In this document: in pieces, positions 8,621-18,043 of the stretch
Numbering within the stretch: position 1 is the first letter of the stretch
Layout: each line of letters begins with the position of its first letter
NCBI GenBank assembly: GCA_034044135.1
Contig: CP139021.1
Span: 2,681,635-2,745,634 of the forward strand
DNA: 64,000 nt
Reading direction: 5' to 3'
From: Flammeovirgaceae bacterium SG7u.111
GTDB taxonomy: Bacteria > Bacteroidota > Bacteroidia > Cytophagales > Flammeovirgaceae
Position numbers and translations under genes: made by a program
The notes under the pieces: generated by a model
Told to the model about the DNA's origin: nothing
The model's input: only the letters and a program-made list of their open reading frames with translations
Databases searched by the model: none

Positions 8621-10069
8621 ATGGACTCAATAAAACATTATAATTGCTACATAAACGGTGAGTGGATTGAGAAAAGCTCAGGGACACTCATAGAGGTGGA
8701 AAACCCTGCAAACGGGGAAGTCATTGCGACTTTGTACGAAAGTACTCCTGAAGAAGTCCAACTCGCTTTGGAGACTTCCGAAAAAGCCCAATTGAAATGG
8801 CAAGAGACTACTGCCCAGGAACGGGCGAATTACCTCCTTGCCATCTGCGATAAACTGAAAGAAGAGCGCGAGCATTTTGCCAAACTCCTAGTAATGGAAC
8901 AGGGGAAAACCCTCGCCGAAGCTTTTGGAGAAGTAGATGATACTGTTAGGTATTTGAGTTACTCGGCTGAGGCAGCTCGCCGCATTAGTGGAAATATTTT
9001 CTATTCGGATAAGCCTGATGAGCAGCTCAGTATTCACAAAGTTCCTTATGGCGTAACGGTTGGTCTCATGGCTTTCAATTATCCTTTGGCGCTCATTGGA
9101 CGTAAAGTTGGTCCGGCGTTGGTTACTGGAAATACGATGGTGATCAAGCCTTCGGAGCTTACGCCTTTCACCGCCTCGGAGTTTTGTAGGTTGGTAGATG
9201 AAGTAGGCTTGCCCAAAGGGGTAATCAACATGGTAGTAGGTTACGGTGCCTCCGTAGGTGCTCAGTTGGTCGAAAGTCCTATCACAAAGTTGGTTTCGAT
9301 GACGGGTAGCACTAGGGCAGGGCAGGCTATTTACAAAACTGCGTCTCAAAATGTTGCGGGCTTGGTGTTGGAACTTGGCGGAAAAGCGCCTTTCATTGTG
9401 ATGGAAGATGCGGAAATTGACGTGGCGGTAGAGGCGGCGGCTATCTCTCGCTATGCCAACTGCGGGCAAGTGTGTATTTGCAACGAAATGGTATTTGTGC
9501 ACGAGAAAGTAGCTGATGAGTTCACTGAGAAGCTGATTGAGCGTGTGAAAAAAATTAAAGTAGGCGACCCAATGACCAACGTGGATATGGGCCCTAACGT
9601 GAGCAAGGTCGGGCTTGAGCGGATAGACCAGATTGTGAAGAAGAACGTGACCCAAGGAGCGGAGCTGATCATGGGTGGTGGAAGACCAGAAGGGAAGATG
9701 TTTGAAAAAGGAAACTGGTATGCGCCTACTGTTTTGACTGGAGTGAAAAATGACCATGAAACCGTTCAGAACGAAATATTCGGACCTATTCTGCCTATCC
9801 TCAAAGTATCGGATTACGAAGAAGCATTGGGAATGCTGAACAGTAGGGAAGAAGGACTTTCTGCCTATTTGTACACGCAAAACCACAAGCGCATCATGCG
9901 TTCTATCCAAGAAATGCAGGTGGGGACGATCTTCATCAACAAGCAAATAGTTGGGTACATCCAAGGCTACCACTCTGGGCACAAAACCAGTGGGCTAGGA
10001 GGGGAAGATGGTATTTACGGCATCGAGAACTACTTGCAGAAGAGAACTATTTACATGAACTACAAATAG
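8621..10069 (+). CDS. NAD-dependent aldehyde dehydrogenase, AldA (lactaldehyde/glycolaldehyde) type
   Basis: This 482-residue enzyme oxidises an aldehyde to an acid with NAD(P). Key residues are visible: Asn153 in AFNYP, the cofactor segment [20 protein letters not shown], the general base Glu251 in LELGGKAPF and the nucleophile Cys285 in [10 protein letters not shown]. The C-terminal pattern [20 protein letters not shown] closely matches E. coli AldA, which oxidises L-lactaldehyde formed from L-rhamnose and L-fucose. A RhaT-family transporter lies just downstream, which supports a rhamnose or deoxysugar role. It could equally be a succinate-semialdehyde or glycolaldehyde dehydrogenase, as this superfamily is hard to assign by sequence alone. 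Confidence 0.88.
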   Translation: MDSIKHYNCYINGEWIEKSSGTLIEVENPANGEVIATLYESTPEEVQLALETSEKAQLKWQETTAQERANYLLAICDKLKEEREHFAKLLVMEQGKTLAEAFGEVDDTVRYLSYSAEAARRISGNIFYSDKPDEQLSIHKVPYGVTVGLMAFNYPLALIGRKVGPALVTGNTMVIKPSELTPFTASEFCRLVDEVGLPKGVINMVVGYGASVGAQLVESPITKLVSMTGSTRAGQAIYKTASQNVAGLVLELGGKAPFIVMEDAEIDVAVEAAAISRYANCGQVCICNEMVFVHEKVADEFTEKLIERVKKIKVGDPMTNVDMGPNVSKVGLERIDQIVKKNVTQGAELIMGGGRPEGKMFEKGNWYAPTVLTGVKNDHETVQNEIFGPILPILKVSDYEEALGMLNSREEGLSAYLYTQNHKRIMRSIQEMQVGTIFINKQIVGYIQGYHSGHKTSGLGGEDGIYGIENYLQKRTIYMNYK

Positions 10070-10138
10070 TAGTAGTTGCTCAACAATCTTCATTATCTAA
10101 GAATATACGGTTCTTTTTGAGGTCTTGAATACATGCGA

Positions 10139-10248
10139 TTAGAGGCTAGAGGTTGGAAGTTAGAAAAGGAAAAACTTCTGACTTCCGACCTTGCCAGACT
10201 TCATTGCGTTTGCTTTTCTAGCCTCTAGCATCCAACCTCTAACCTCTT
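10139..10248. repeat. Intergenic long-hairpin repeat, copy 2
   Basis: The arms at 10139-10166 and about 10213-10248 are inverted copies of a sequence rich in AGAGGCTAGAGGTTGG and GTTAGAAA. They match the arms at 2549-2637 in word content and layout. The repeat fills most of the 248-bp gap between the aldehyde dehydrogenase and the transporter gene and contains no credible reading frame. Confidence 0.6.
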
Positions 10249-10317
10249 TAAAAAAGAGGACTTTATTAGGCAAGTACTTCAAGTGTTTCATTAGAGAACC
10301 AGTAAAATATAAATTAT

Positions 10318-11349
10318 ATGGGAATAGGTATCTTTTGGGTTTTATTCGCCGCGGTATTACTGGGTTTTTATGCATTGCCTAGTAAGTACACGAAGAATTA
10401 TGAGATAGAAAATGTATGGGGGACTTTCTGGTTTTTAGCCATGTTTGTTGTTCCCATAGCATCAACTGCTCTGTTGGTAAACGGTGCGGCTGATACATTC
10501 AAACAAGTGCCAGTGGATATACTTTTGCTGGTGATAGGGCTGGGGGGGGTATGGGGAGTTGGTAATCTTTTGTGGGGAATCAGCATTGCTAAAATTGGGA
10601 TGGCTTTGGGCTTTTCTTTGCTCATTGGAGTGGCCACGCTTTCTGGAACTTTGTTACCATTTTTTATGGGTGGAGGAGTTGAAAAGCTTTCTACACCGGG
10701 CGGAATGGTAATTCTTGCGGGAGTGTTTGTGATCATGCTCGGGATTATGGCCAATGGAAAAGCAGGCCTACTTCGAGAAAAGGCTGAAAATGAAGGAAAA
10801 CAAGATGCATCATCGAGCGCAAATATGCGCATTGGAATCATTCTGTGTGTGATCGGTGGTATTAGTGCAGCAGGGTTTAATCTAGCCTATTTCATTGCAG
10901 ATTCCATGGGGAACATTGGGGCGATATCTCAAGAGCAATTTGGAAATCCGCCTTGGGTTGCCCGCCTTGCGGTGATGCTTCCGGCATTTGTGGGAAGTGG
11001 AATTACTACGGTTGGCTATTTTGCCACTGACCTTTCCAAGAAAAAAAGCTGGGGGAATTTTACCCAAAAAGAAAGTGGGAGAAATATTTTCCTTTTGCTC
11101 ATCATGTCAATTGTCTACTGTGGCTCTCTGATTATTTATGGGCTGGGGGCATACGAGTTGGGCGAGTTAGGCACTTCTGTTGGCTTTGCCATTTTCCAAA
11201 CGGGCTGCATCATTGTAGCGAATTTGCTGGGCGTGTTCACGGGTGAGTGGAAACAAGCTGGAAAGACAAGTCAGGCATGGTTGGTCGGTGGGCTGGCCGT
11301 CATGGTCATAGGAATCATCATTGTAGCCTATGGCAATTCTATAAGTTAA
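10318..11349 (+). CDS. RhaT-family (L-rhamnose-type) sugar transporter
   Basis: This 343-residue inner-membrane protein has about ten hydrophobic segments and no signal peptide. The start GIFWVLFAAVLLGFYALPSKY and the segment VWGVGNLLWGISIAKIGMAL match the L-rhamnose-proton symporter family of the drug/metabolite transporter superfamily. In E. coli RhaT the equivalents are GIFWHL near the N-terminus and MWGIGNINYGL. Length (344 in E. coli) agrees. The loop after helix 4 (residues about 145-165, REKAENEGKQDASS) is the usual charged cytoplasmic loop. Position behind an AldA-type dehydrogenase supports uptake of rhamnose or another monosaccharide. The exact sugar is inferred. Confidence 0.85.
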   Translation: MGIGIFWVLFAAVLLGFYALPSKYTKNYEIENVWGTFWFLAMFVVPIASTALLVNGAADTFKQVPVDILLLVIGLGGVWGVGNLLWGISIAKIGMALGFSLLIGVATLSGTLLPFFMGGGVEKLSTPGGMVILAGVFVIMLGIMANGKAGLLREKAENEGKQDASSSANMRIGIILCVIGGISAAGFNLAYFIADSMGNIGAISQEQFGNPPWVARLAVMLPAFVGSGITTVGYFATDLSKKKSWGNFTQKESGRNIFLLLIMSIVYCGSLIIYGLGAYELGELGTSVGFAIFQTGCIIVANLLGVFTGEWKQAGKTSQAWLVGGLAVMVIGIIIVAYGNSIS

Positions 11350-11518
11350 TTGATAATGTTTTCTGGAAGGTAGGTCAGGGAATTATTTATCGTGTTAAAA
11401 GAAGCTTATTCCAAAGTCTTTCAAATAATAAAAAAGATAGTTGTCGGTTTTTGTTGAACTATGTTTATTTTTGCCTATCAAGTAGAAACAAAATATAGAA
11501 AACATATAATCTAAAATC

Positions 11519-11623
11519 ATGGAACTAGCCGCACAAGTATTTTTTGTTGTTCTTTTGGTAGCAGCATTCATTATTGGAGGTAAACTAGCAGGAGAAGAGA
11601 AAAAACGCATCGACTCGAAGTAG
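11519..11623 (+). CDS. 34-residue single-span membrane peptide
   Basis: The frame ATG 11519 to TAG 11621-11623 encodes 34 residues: MELAAQVFFVVLLVAAFIIG, then GKLAGEEKKRIDSK. Residues 4-23 form one clear transmembrane helix followed by a charged, cytoplasm-type tail. A perfect hairpin terminator begins 26 bases after the stop and the ORF lies 169 bp after the transporter, which together suggest a real small gene, perhaps the last in that unit. I do not recognise a family. Small single-span proteins of this kind often tune transporters or membrane complexes, but nothing here shows that directly. Confidence 0.55.
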   Translation: MELAAQVFFVVLLVAAFIIGGKLAGEEKKRIDSK

Positions 11624-11648
11624 TTTTGTCTTCCAAGCAAGGGGATTT

Positions 11649-11686
11649 AACAGCCATAGCCTTTAAAAGCTATGGCTGTTTTTTTA
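11649..11686 (+). terminator. Strong intrinsic terminator after the 34-residue ORF
   Basis: Arms 11649-11660 and 11669-11680 (AACAGCCATAGC / GCTATGGCTGTT) pair perfectly over 12 bp, with an 8-base loop and a run of seven T after the stem. Confidence 0.9.
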
Positions 11687-11774
11687 TTTAATTTCTGAAT
11701 AGCTTAATTTACATAATAATAAGCTATACTTTGCTACACCAAGGAATAGAAGATACTTACTCGAACTTACAAGC

Positions 11775-13919
11775 ATGTCGAAATATCTAACTCAACTGCT
11801 GAAATACCAGTTTGTACTGGTTTTTATATACCTGTTCATTATAGGTGCTGCAACTACAGCAGGTGCCCAATTTATTATCGAAGTAGATGATATAAGCTAT
11901 TCGGTAAGCACACCTCGGAAGGCAGTTATTTCTCACCTTGGGTATTTGGAAAAGTCCAATTTCTATCCCCCTATTGCATCTCAAACCCTTTATGCTCCAG
12001 AAATGTCGTTGGGCAAGAAAATAAACCTCATCATAAAACTAAAGCAGATTTTCCAAGAAATAGGGTATTTGCAGGTGTATGATATTCCTGATAGAAGGAA
12101 TTACAACGATGCGGATAGGAAACGTAAATATGTATTGTTTGAAGCCTATCCCTCTATTTATTTGGAAAAAGTAGACGGGGATTGGCTCTATTCCCAAGAA
12201 ACGGTACTGGCAATCCAGCAAATCCATGATAAGTTATTTGCAACATCACCGCCAAAGGTTGTGAAAAAGGCTTCGGAGGCTTCGGCTGAAGTTACTCAAA
12301 AAGGGAAGTCGGAAAAAAACACAGTGGTGGTTGATGAGGGAGATCCCCTAGATTTGGAATCGGAAGAGGTGGTGAAAGAGCTTAAAAAGCTGGAAAAAAA
12401 GTACGAAGATGAGCTGAGCGAGGCTGATGTATCGTTGGATTACAAATTTAGCACGGCTACTCCTTTCAATACCATCATGTCCTTGGACTATTTCTTATCG
12501 GAAACGAGTTTTAGGCCTACTTTAGCAGGAAAAACGCTTGCCGGTAATCTTCCAGAAGAGCAAAAAATTATTTTGAGTATAAAACTCAAGCAAATTTTGG
12601 AAGGCAGGGGGGTGGTACTGAGGTACGATAAAATTCCCAAAGATGCTAATTTTCAAGACACACTTTCTAGTAATGCATCTGGGCAAAAAAAGTATGTGAT
12701 ATCCAATATTTTACCTGAAGTTTACCTTGAAAAAGTTGGGGATGAATGGTTGTTCTCCAACCACACCGTAAAGTTGATTCCTAGAATGCACAGTTCGGTG
12801 TATTTGCTTGGTACCGACTTGCTAGAAACATTTGTTTCATTCATCCAAAAATATTTAGGAACCAATATTTATACTTCATTCAGCAAAACATTTTGGAAAG
12901 ATGTTGGCTTCGGGCTGTTTATCTTTAGTGGGTTGCTCGTTTTTTGGGTGTTAAAATTGATTTTCTTCCTTCTTAACAAAGTAGTGTTTAAGGATAAAGA
13001 TAAACGAGCCCAGTTTTCTAAGTTTACACTTTCACTTTGCTATACGCTGAGCATCATGCTCTTTGTGTACTTAATTCCTTCCATTGGCTTGCATGCGGAA
13101 ACACTGGTAACCTCAGTGCTAATTGCAAAATTGATGTCCCTGCTTTTTTCTACAAACACCCTATTTAGGTTGGTGGATTTTGTAGTGTTTTTTATTCTTC
13201 AAAAAGCACATGATTCGCCCAGTAAATTGGCAGCGGACTCCAAAGGACTTACGCCTTTCATAGGTATTTTTCTCAAAATTATAATTTTCTTTGGAGCGGT
13301 TATTTTACTGTTCAGGATCTTGAATGTGGATACCACGAAAATGCTTACTGGACTTTCCATAGGTGGTTTGGCAGTAGCTTTAGCAGCGCAAGAATCCATC
13401 AAGAACTTTATCGGCTCTATCATGATCTTTTTAGATCGTCCTTTCAAAGTGGGGGATTTTGTCCGCTTTGGCACCAACTTAGGAACTATTGAAAACATTG
13501 GGCTGCGTTCCACCCGCATCCGTACTCCAGAGCACTCGCTTATTTCCGTTCCCAATGGAAACCTGATCAATATGGACCTGAACAACTTGGGAATGAGGCA
13601 ATACCGTAGGTACAAGACCCTGATCAGGTTGGGCTATGACACGCCGCTCAAAAAGGTGAACAAGTATGTAGAGTCGCTCAGGAAAATGGTGGAAGAGCAT
13701 CCGAAAACGCGAAAAGATGTGTACCACATTTATATGCATGAACTAGGAAAGTACTCGCTCGATGTGCTTTTTTATATCTATTTTGAAGTGCCAGAATATG
13801 GCGACGAGCTTGCGTGTAGGCAGGAAATGATCCAAAAAATCATCCGCCTTGCCGAGAAACAAGATATCAAGTTTGCCATCCCCCAAGTGGCATCGAGCCT
13901 GGATGATGGGCAAGCTTAG
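11775..13919 (+). CDS. MscS-family mechanosensitive channel with duplicated N-terminal module
   Basis: This is a 714-residue inner-membrane protein. It has an N-terminal hydrophobic signal/anchor (about 12-32) and then two related extracytoplasmic modules, about 40-155 and 225-350. Both carry IKLKQI, KYV and the ending YLEKV-x-x-(D/E)WL(Y/F)S-x-x-TV. They are separated by a Glu/Lys-rich linker. Hydrophobic segments follow at about 375-400, 420-445, 460-480 and 500-520, then the MscS pore helix (GLSIGGLAVALAAQ) and beta domain with FLDRPFKVGDFV. The channel domain would open under membrane tension to release solutes. The stop overlaps the convergent nuclease gene by four bases. The N-terminal duplication is visible directly, and its function is unknown. 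Confidence 0.9.
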   Translation: MSKYLTQLLKYQFVLVFIYLFIIGAATTAGAQFIIEVDDISYSVSTPRKAVISHLGYLEKSNFYPPIASQTLYAPEMSLGKKINLIIKLKQIFQEIGYLQVYDIPDRRNYNDADRKRKYVLFEAYPSIYLEKVDGDWLYSQETVLAIQQIHDKLFATSPPKVVKKASEASAEVTQKGKSEKNTVVVDEGDPLDLESEEVVKELKKLEKKYEDELSEADVSLDYKFSTATPFNTIMSLDYFLSETSFRPTLAGKTLAGNLPEEQKIILSIKLKQILEGRGVVLRYDKIPKDANFQDTLSSNASGQKKYVISNILPEVYLEKVGDEWLFSNHTVKLIPRMHSSVYLLGTDLLETFVSFIQKYLGTNIYTSFSKTFWKDVGFGLFIFSGLLVFWVLKLIFFLLNKVVFKDKDKRAQFSKFTLSLCYTLSIMLFVYLIPSIGLHAETLVTSVLIAKLMSLLFSTNTLFRLVDFVVFFILQKAHDSPSKLAADSKGLTPFIGIFLKIIIFFGAVILLFRILNVDTTKMLTGLSIGGLAVALAAQESIKNFIGSIMIFLDRPFKVGDFVRFGTNLGTIENIGLRSTRIRTPEHSLISVPNGNLINMDLNNLGMRQYRRYKTLIRLGYDTPLKKVNKYVESLRKMVEEHPKTRKDVYHIYMHELGKYSLDVLFYIYFEVPEYGDELACRQEMIQKIIRLAEKQDIKFAIPQVASSLDDGQA

Positions 13920-16801
13920 ATTTCCAGCAGCAGCCCAAAGTCGGACGGTTCGTTGGTAAAGGGTTTTTTGGGATTCAGTACATCCCTCACAAACAAGCCA
14001 AGAAACTTCTCCACATAGGCACAAAAATCATCTATTTCCGTAGGCTCATCCGCTAGTTTGTAAACTTGAAAACCTGAGGAAAGCTTGCGGAAAAAGTAGA
14101 ACCCGGAAAGGACTTCCATACCGCTGCCCACTGGGGGTAGGTGAGGGGTTTCCCCTTTTTGCTGCGCCTTTATCAGCAAGTATTTGTAGAGCAACAGCTG
14201 CACTATTTTCTCCTTGCTATGGTCGAGCAGAAGGTCTTCCATACACGAAGCCTTAAGCTGAGCGGGTTGGAAAGTACCTGTTTTGTAATCTACTATGCGT
14301 ATGGCATCTCCGCAGATATCAATGCGGTCAGCCTTGCCTGTAATCCTGAATGGAACTTCTCTGCCATCGTGCAGCTTCACCATAATGGTATGGTCATAGA
14401 AAGTCTCTTGGGCAATGAGGAAAAATGGCTTCTCATCTTCCTTTTGTTGCTCAAAGAATTTGTCTATCAGTCGCTCGGCAACTTTGTAGAGCATAAAGTT
14501 CCTACCGCTGTCTACCACTATTTGCCCCATTTCTTGCCTTATCACCTCCATCATGGTTTGGTGTAGCAATTCCCTGTTTTCGGACAAGCTTTCAATTACT
14601 TTTGCATCCACATTTTTGCCAATGGAAGGCATCAGCAGTCTGTCCAGCGTTTCGTGGATGAGCGTGCCGAAGCTTCGGGCATCTAGGTTTTCTTCTATCT
14701 CCTCCGTTTCTTGCAATTTCATGATGCTCCGCAGCAAAAACTCCAAGGGATTGCGGATGTAGCTGTTGATAGCCGAAGGGCTTCGTCCTTTCACAAAAGC
14801 AGCTTCTACCATTTTGATGATGGCTTCGTCTTTTTCCATACTGCGGATATTATCCACCGGAACGGGCAATTGGGGAGGCAAGCTGATCTTGTCGACCACC
14901 AAGCGTTCGTCTTTTTCTATTTGGGTGAGAAAACGGCTTTTTTCCCCCGAAGTGCTCATGTCGCTAGCTTCCGAATAGATCAGCGTGATGGTTTTTGCCT
15001 TGTGGAAAAGGCGGTAAAAAGTGTAGGCAAACGAAGAATCATTTTCCTTGTAGGTCGGGAGGTTGAAGAGCTTTCTTATGTCGAAAGGGATAAGCGAATC
15101 TAGGATTTTCCCTTGGGGGAAAGCTCCTTCGTTGCACGAGAGGATGATCACATTTTCGAAGTCCAGCGAGCGACTTTCCAGTGTACCCATCACTTGCACC
15201 GGACCAAGTGGTTCGCCCGTAAACGGCACACTCATGCTCTTGAACTGCTCGGTGAGGAACTGCCTAAACGTCTTCACCGAAATCTTTTCCTCTTCGGCTA
15301 AAAGGATGTTTTTAAGTTTATTCAGCGTGGTGTAAAATTGGAGCAAAAACTCCAACTCCAAGGCATTTTTATCTTTATCAAATTCTTGGTAAAGCAGCTC
15401 TATCAATTGCTCGAAGTAAGCGATAGCCTTCTCCGTTTTCCCGCCCCAGCTTATAAATAACTGCTCAAACACGTCATCGTTTTCAGTGTTTTCAGCCAGC
15501 CATTTTTCGCTGATATACACCCGTTTGTCTTTCTGAATCTTCTGTTGGGTTTCGAGGTTGAGGGTTTCCTTTCCTTCCATAAACTGCACGTACGGATGGC
15601 GGATGAGCCTGAGCACATCTTTGTGGTAAAACACCGCGCCATTTTTATGGTCTTTGAGGTTTTGCTGCAACAAAAACACGCTCTCAATCAGCGAGTGGAG
15701 CGGGGAATATTGCATGGAAAAACCCATGGTCACGTTCACAAAATCAGCAGCGGTGATGTATTTGCCAAGCGTTGAATCTTGCCATTCGGGAAGGGAATGG
15801 AGTAGGGGAAAGAGCATGGTTTCATCGGGGAGGAGGATCGCCGTGTCGTTGATCTTATCTTTGAAGGCATCGAAAGTGCCCTCTGCCACATAGCCTTTGA
15901 GCTGATTTTCCAGCAGCTTGCCCGCAACCTTGGCTTGGTTGAGCCTGTCTCCCGCATTCAATATTTGGATCTTTGGCTGATTGCCCAAAATTTCATTTCT
16001 TCTAAAGCTATAATCTTCTGGCAGCCAACGCTTCACGAAGTTTCGGATGTAATCGCCCGCCTCGTGGTTGGGGTTGTCCATGTAATACCGGTCCGAGTCC
16101 CAGTAGGAAACCGCCTTTCCATCTTGCACCAGTTTTTGTATCAGGTGCTCTTCCACCACCGTGAGCTGGAAAAATCCGGCAAAGATGATCTTTTTGTAAT
16201 CAAAGTTTTTGAGCCTTTCGTCAATGTTTTCGTACACCAGTCGGTACGCCAATCCGCTATACGCTTTATTCTCCGAAAGGAGTTTTTGGCGGTAATCGAA
16301 ATACGTCTTGGTCAGGAACTTCCAAAAGTTGAAGAAGTCTTTGAGGGAAGAACTTTCTTTTAGTTCGAAAGGCTTGCCCAGTTCCTCCGCCCAGCGCTCC
16401 ACCGCCTTGGTTTCCTCCAGCGTTTCAAACAGCTTTTTGGCTTGTGGGAAGCTAAGGTTCTTGTCAATAAGGCTAAAGTCTTTCAGGATCTGCCCGCCGA
16501 GGGGAATGAACTGCTCCAAGGTATGGTCTTCGGCTTGGTCAAATTTTCTGTACGACTGGTACAGTTCAAACAGCAAACTGAGGTAATCCGTCACCTGCAA
16601 ATCGCTGAGGCGGTGCACAAAATCATCCATCGACTGCACCGTAGGCGCAATCATGTCCTTCTGGGCAATCTCCGCCAAGTAATTTTTGAAATACAAGCTC
16701 GCCCTTCGGGAAGGAAGAACCACGCAGAGCTTGTAGGTATCTTCTCCGTGTTCTTCATACAACGCTTGGGCAAGTTCTTTCAAAAATGTGGACATCGGCA
16801 A
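13916..16801 (-). CDS. AddB-like PD-(D/E)XK nuclease / inactivated helicase protein
   Basis: This 961-residue protein has a degenerate UvrD/AddB-like helicase body. LCVVLPSRRASLYFKNYL (residues about 25-42) stands where a Walker A motif would be but lacks GxxxxGKT. A C-terminal RecB-like nuclease domain has SAINSYIRNPLEFLLR, then FGTLIHETLDRL and the active-site block GKADRID...IRIVDYKTG (about 830-850), with the Asp and Asp-Tyr-Lys of the PD-(D/E)XK fold. It probably works with a RecB/AddA-type helicase in double-strand break repair, but no such partner is in the window. ATG 16801 and ATG 16795 are both possible starts. It is convergent with and overlaps the MscS gene end. Confidence 0.8.
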   Translation of the reverse strand: MPMSTFLKELAQALYEEHGEDTYKLCVVLPSRRASLYFKNYLAEIAQKDMIAPTVQSMDDFVHRLSDLQVTDYLSLLFELYQSYRKFDQAEDHTLEQFIPLGGQILKDFSLIDKNLSFPQAKKLFETLEETKAVERWAEELGKPFELKESSSLKDFFNFWKFLTKTYFDYRQKLLSENKAYSGLAYRLVYENIDERLKNFDYKKIIFAGFFQLTVVEEHLIQKLVQDGKAVSYWDSDRYYMDNPNHEAGDYIRNFVKRWLPEDYSFRRNEILGNQPKIQILNAGDRLNQAKVAGKLLENQLKGYVAEGTFDAFKDKINDTAILLPDETMLFPLLHSLPEWQDSTLGKYITAADFVNVTMGFSMQYSPLHSLIESVFLLQQNLKDHKNGAVFYHKDVLRLIRHPYVQFMEGKETLNLETQQKIQKDKRVYISEKWLAENTENDDVFEQLFISWGGKTEKAIAYFEQLIELLYQEFDKDKNALELEFLLQFYTTLNKLKNILLAEEEKISVKTFRQFLTEQFKSMSVPFTGEPLGPVQVMGTLESRSLDFENVIILSCNEGAFPQGKILDSLIPFDIRKLFNLPTYKENDSSFAYTFYRLFHKAKTITLIYSEASDMSTSGEKSRFLTQIEKDERLVVDKISLPPQLPVPVDNIRSMEKDEAIIKMVEAAFVKGRSPSAINSYIRNPLEFLLRSIMKLQETEEIEENLDARSFGTLIHETLDRLLMPSIGKNVDAKVIESLSENRELLHQTMMEVIRQEMGQIVVDSGRNFMLYKVAERLIDKFFEQQKEDEKPFFLIAQETFYDHTIMVKLHDGREVPFRITGKADRIDICGDAIRIVDYKTGTFQPAQLKASCMEDLLLDHSKEKIVQLLLYKYLLIKAQQKGETPHLPPVGSGMEVLSGFYFFRKLSSGFQVYKLADEPTEIDDFCAYVEKFLGLFVRDVLNPKKPFTNEPSDFGLLLEI

Positions 16802-16969
16802 CAGTTAATGGTTCGCCCAAATATCGGTGGAAAGGTTGGGAAATGGAAGTGTAAAATAAGTTTAAGCGGCGAAGTGGTTTTAAAAGAGAATTTGCTTCTG
16901 CAATCGTGCTTTGTCAAGCAATGTTTGGGGTTTGGAGTTCCACGAAGTTATATACATAACTTGCTATCC

Positions 16970-17755
16970 TTAAGTGTCATGTGGTTTGGTGGATGCGTTA
17001 CTTTTTGATAATATGAAATCACGTACTCTTATTGGTAAATCATTTAGTAATAATACATCATTATTATTTGCTTGATTTATCAATACTGGATAAGTATAAT
17101 ATTGTATATAATGGTGATAAGTAGTTTTGAATTTAGTAATTTTTTTTGTTTCTGTATTCACAGAATATTCAAACGTAAGCATACATAGTGATTCAGAATG
17201 ATTTATCCTCACAAATGGAATTCTCATTTCATCAACTAGTTGTGAGTTTACAATATCAAAACCTGATTGAAGGTATTTAATAAGCTTAACCCGCTTAAAA
17301 ACACCAATTGAAATAACCAAAAAACCAAGCAAGAATACGCTGACTAAAAAGTATAATACTCCAATTGAAGATGAACCATTTGTAGTATTTACTATCCTCG
17401 AAACTTCTGGTTCGTTAGTAATGTATTCTATTGCTGTTACCTCTCCAATTTCTAAGTTTATATCTTGGCTAAATGAATAACCGCTCAAAGTGGCATTAGC
17501 TGCAACATACTCAAATTCATATTTATATATAGTATTGTCATTAACTGTAGTATTTGTCCTTGTTATCCCAACTATTGTTCCAGTGCCATTGGAGGTGCTA
17601 CTTTCTACATATTTATGTGCCTCATAGTCAGTGTCCGTTATGATAACAGAAAGGAAAAGCCCAATAACCACAATAATGAAGAGTCCGAAATAAACTAAAT
17701 TGTTAGAAAAAAGTAGCCTTAGCCTTATTTCTATTGGGATGTTAGTGCAAATCAT
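16970..17755 (-). CDS. Two-span membrane protein, DUF3592-like
   Basis: This 261-residue hypothetical protein has one hydrophobic segment at about 20-42 (VYFGLFIIVVIGLFLSVII) and another at about 130-155 (IGVLYFLVSVFLLGFLVISI). Between them lies an extracytoplasmic beta-rich stretch with many Thr/Asn residues and TVNDNTIYKYEFEYVA. This layout, in which two helices enclose a small domain that turns a Tyr-Lys-Tyr-x-Phe-x-Tyr strand, is like DUF3592 proteins. No catalytic residues are evident. The coding sequence is more AT-rich than the nuclease gene next to it, which may mean recent acquisition. The gene borders the mobile repeat region. Confidence 0.6.
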   Translation of the reverse strand: MICTNIPIEIRLRLLFSNNLVYFGLFIIVVIGLFLSVIITDTDYEAHKYVESSTSNGTGTIVGITRTNTTVNDNTIYKYEFEYVAANATLSGYSFSQDINLEIGEVTAIEYITNEPEVSRIVNTTNGSSSIGVLYFLVSVFLLGFLVISIGVFKRVKLIKYLQSGFDIVNSQLVDEMRIPFVRINHSESLCMLTFEYSVNTETKKITKFKTTYHHYIQYYTYPVLINQANNNDVLLLNDLPIRVRDFILSKSNASTKPHDT

Positions 17756-17970
17756 TGTTTAATAGTTGAAATTGCTGGTTTATCCTCCTAAATATAGCAC
17801 AGAAGAACTGGATTTCTCAGAAAAGAAAAGGCTTTTGCTCAAAAAAATACTTTTTTTATGCTGAGGCGCATTATTGGAGCTAAGTAGGATTTGCCTTCCT
17901 TCCCAATTTCCTTCAATATCTACAAGACATGGCTGGTGCGGTGCATAGGCAGGAGGTTTCCACTTTCAAA

Positions 17971-18000
17971 AACGTCCCGGTCGCTTCAAGCGCCCGGGCG
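17971..18000. repeat. REP-type palindrome at the left edge of the RAYT unit
   Basis: CCCGGTCGCTT (17976-17986) and AAGCGCCCGGG (17988-17998) are inverted copies with one mismatch, preceded by AACGT. The whole block aligns base for base with the palindrome at 19659-19690 on the far side of the transposase, sharing AACGTCCC, a CGCT core and a GGGGCG/GGGCG end. Such palindromes are the substrates of RAYT transposases. Confidence 0.65.
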
Positions 18001-18043
18001 ATATACAAGAACACGAAGCCCAGTTGTTGCATAGGTTACTAAG

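Noticed and set aside
8888-9982. 364-codon minus-strand frame opposite the aldehyde dehydrogenase gene
   Set aside because: The plus-strand frame has complete catalytic motifs. The opposite frame has a His/Arg-rich shadow composition and no domain signals.
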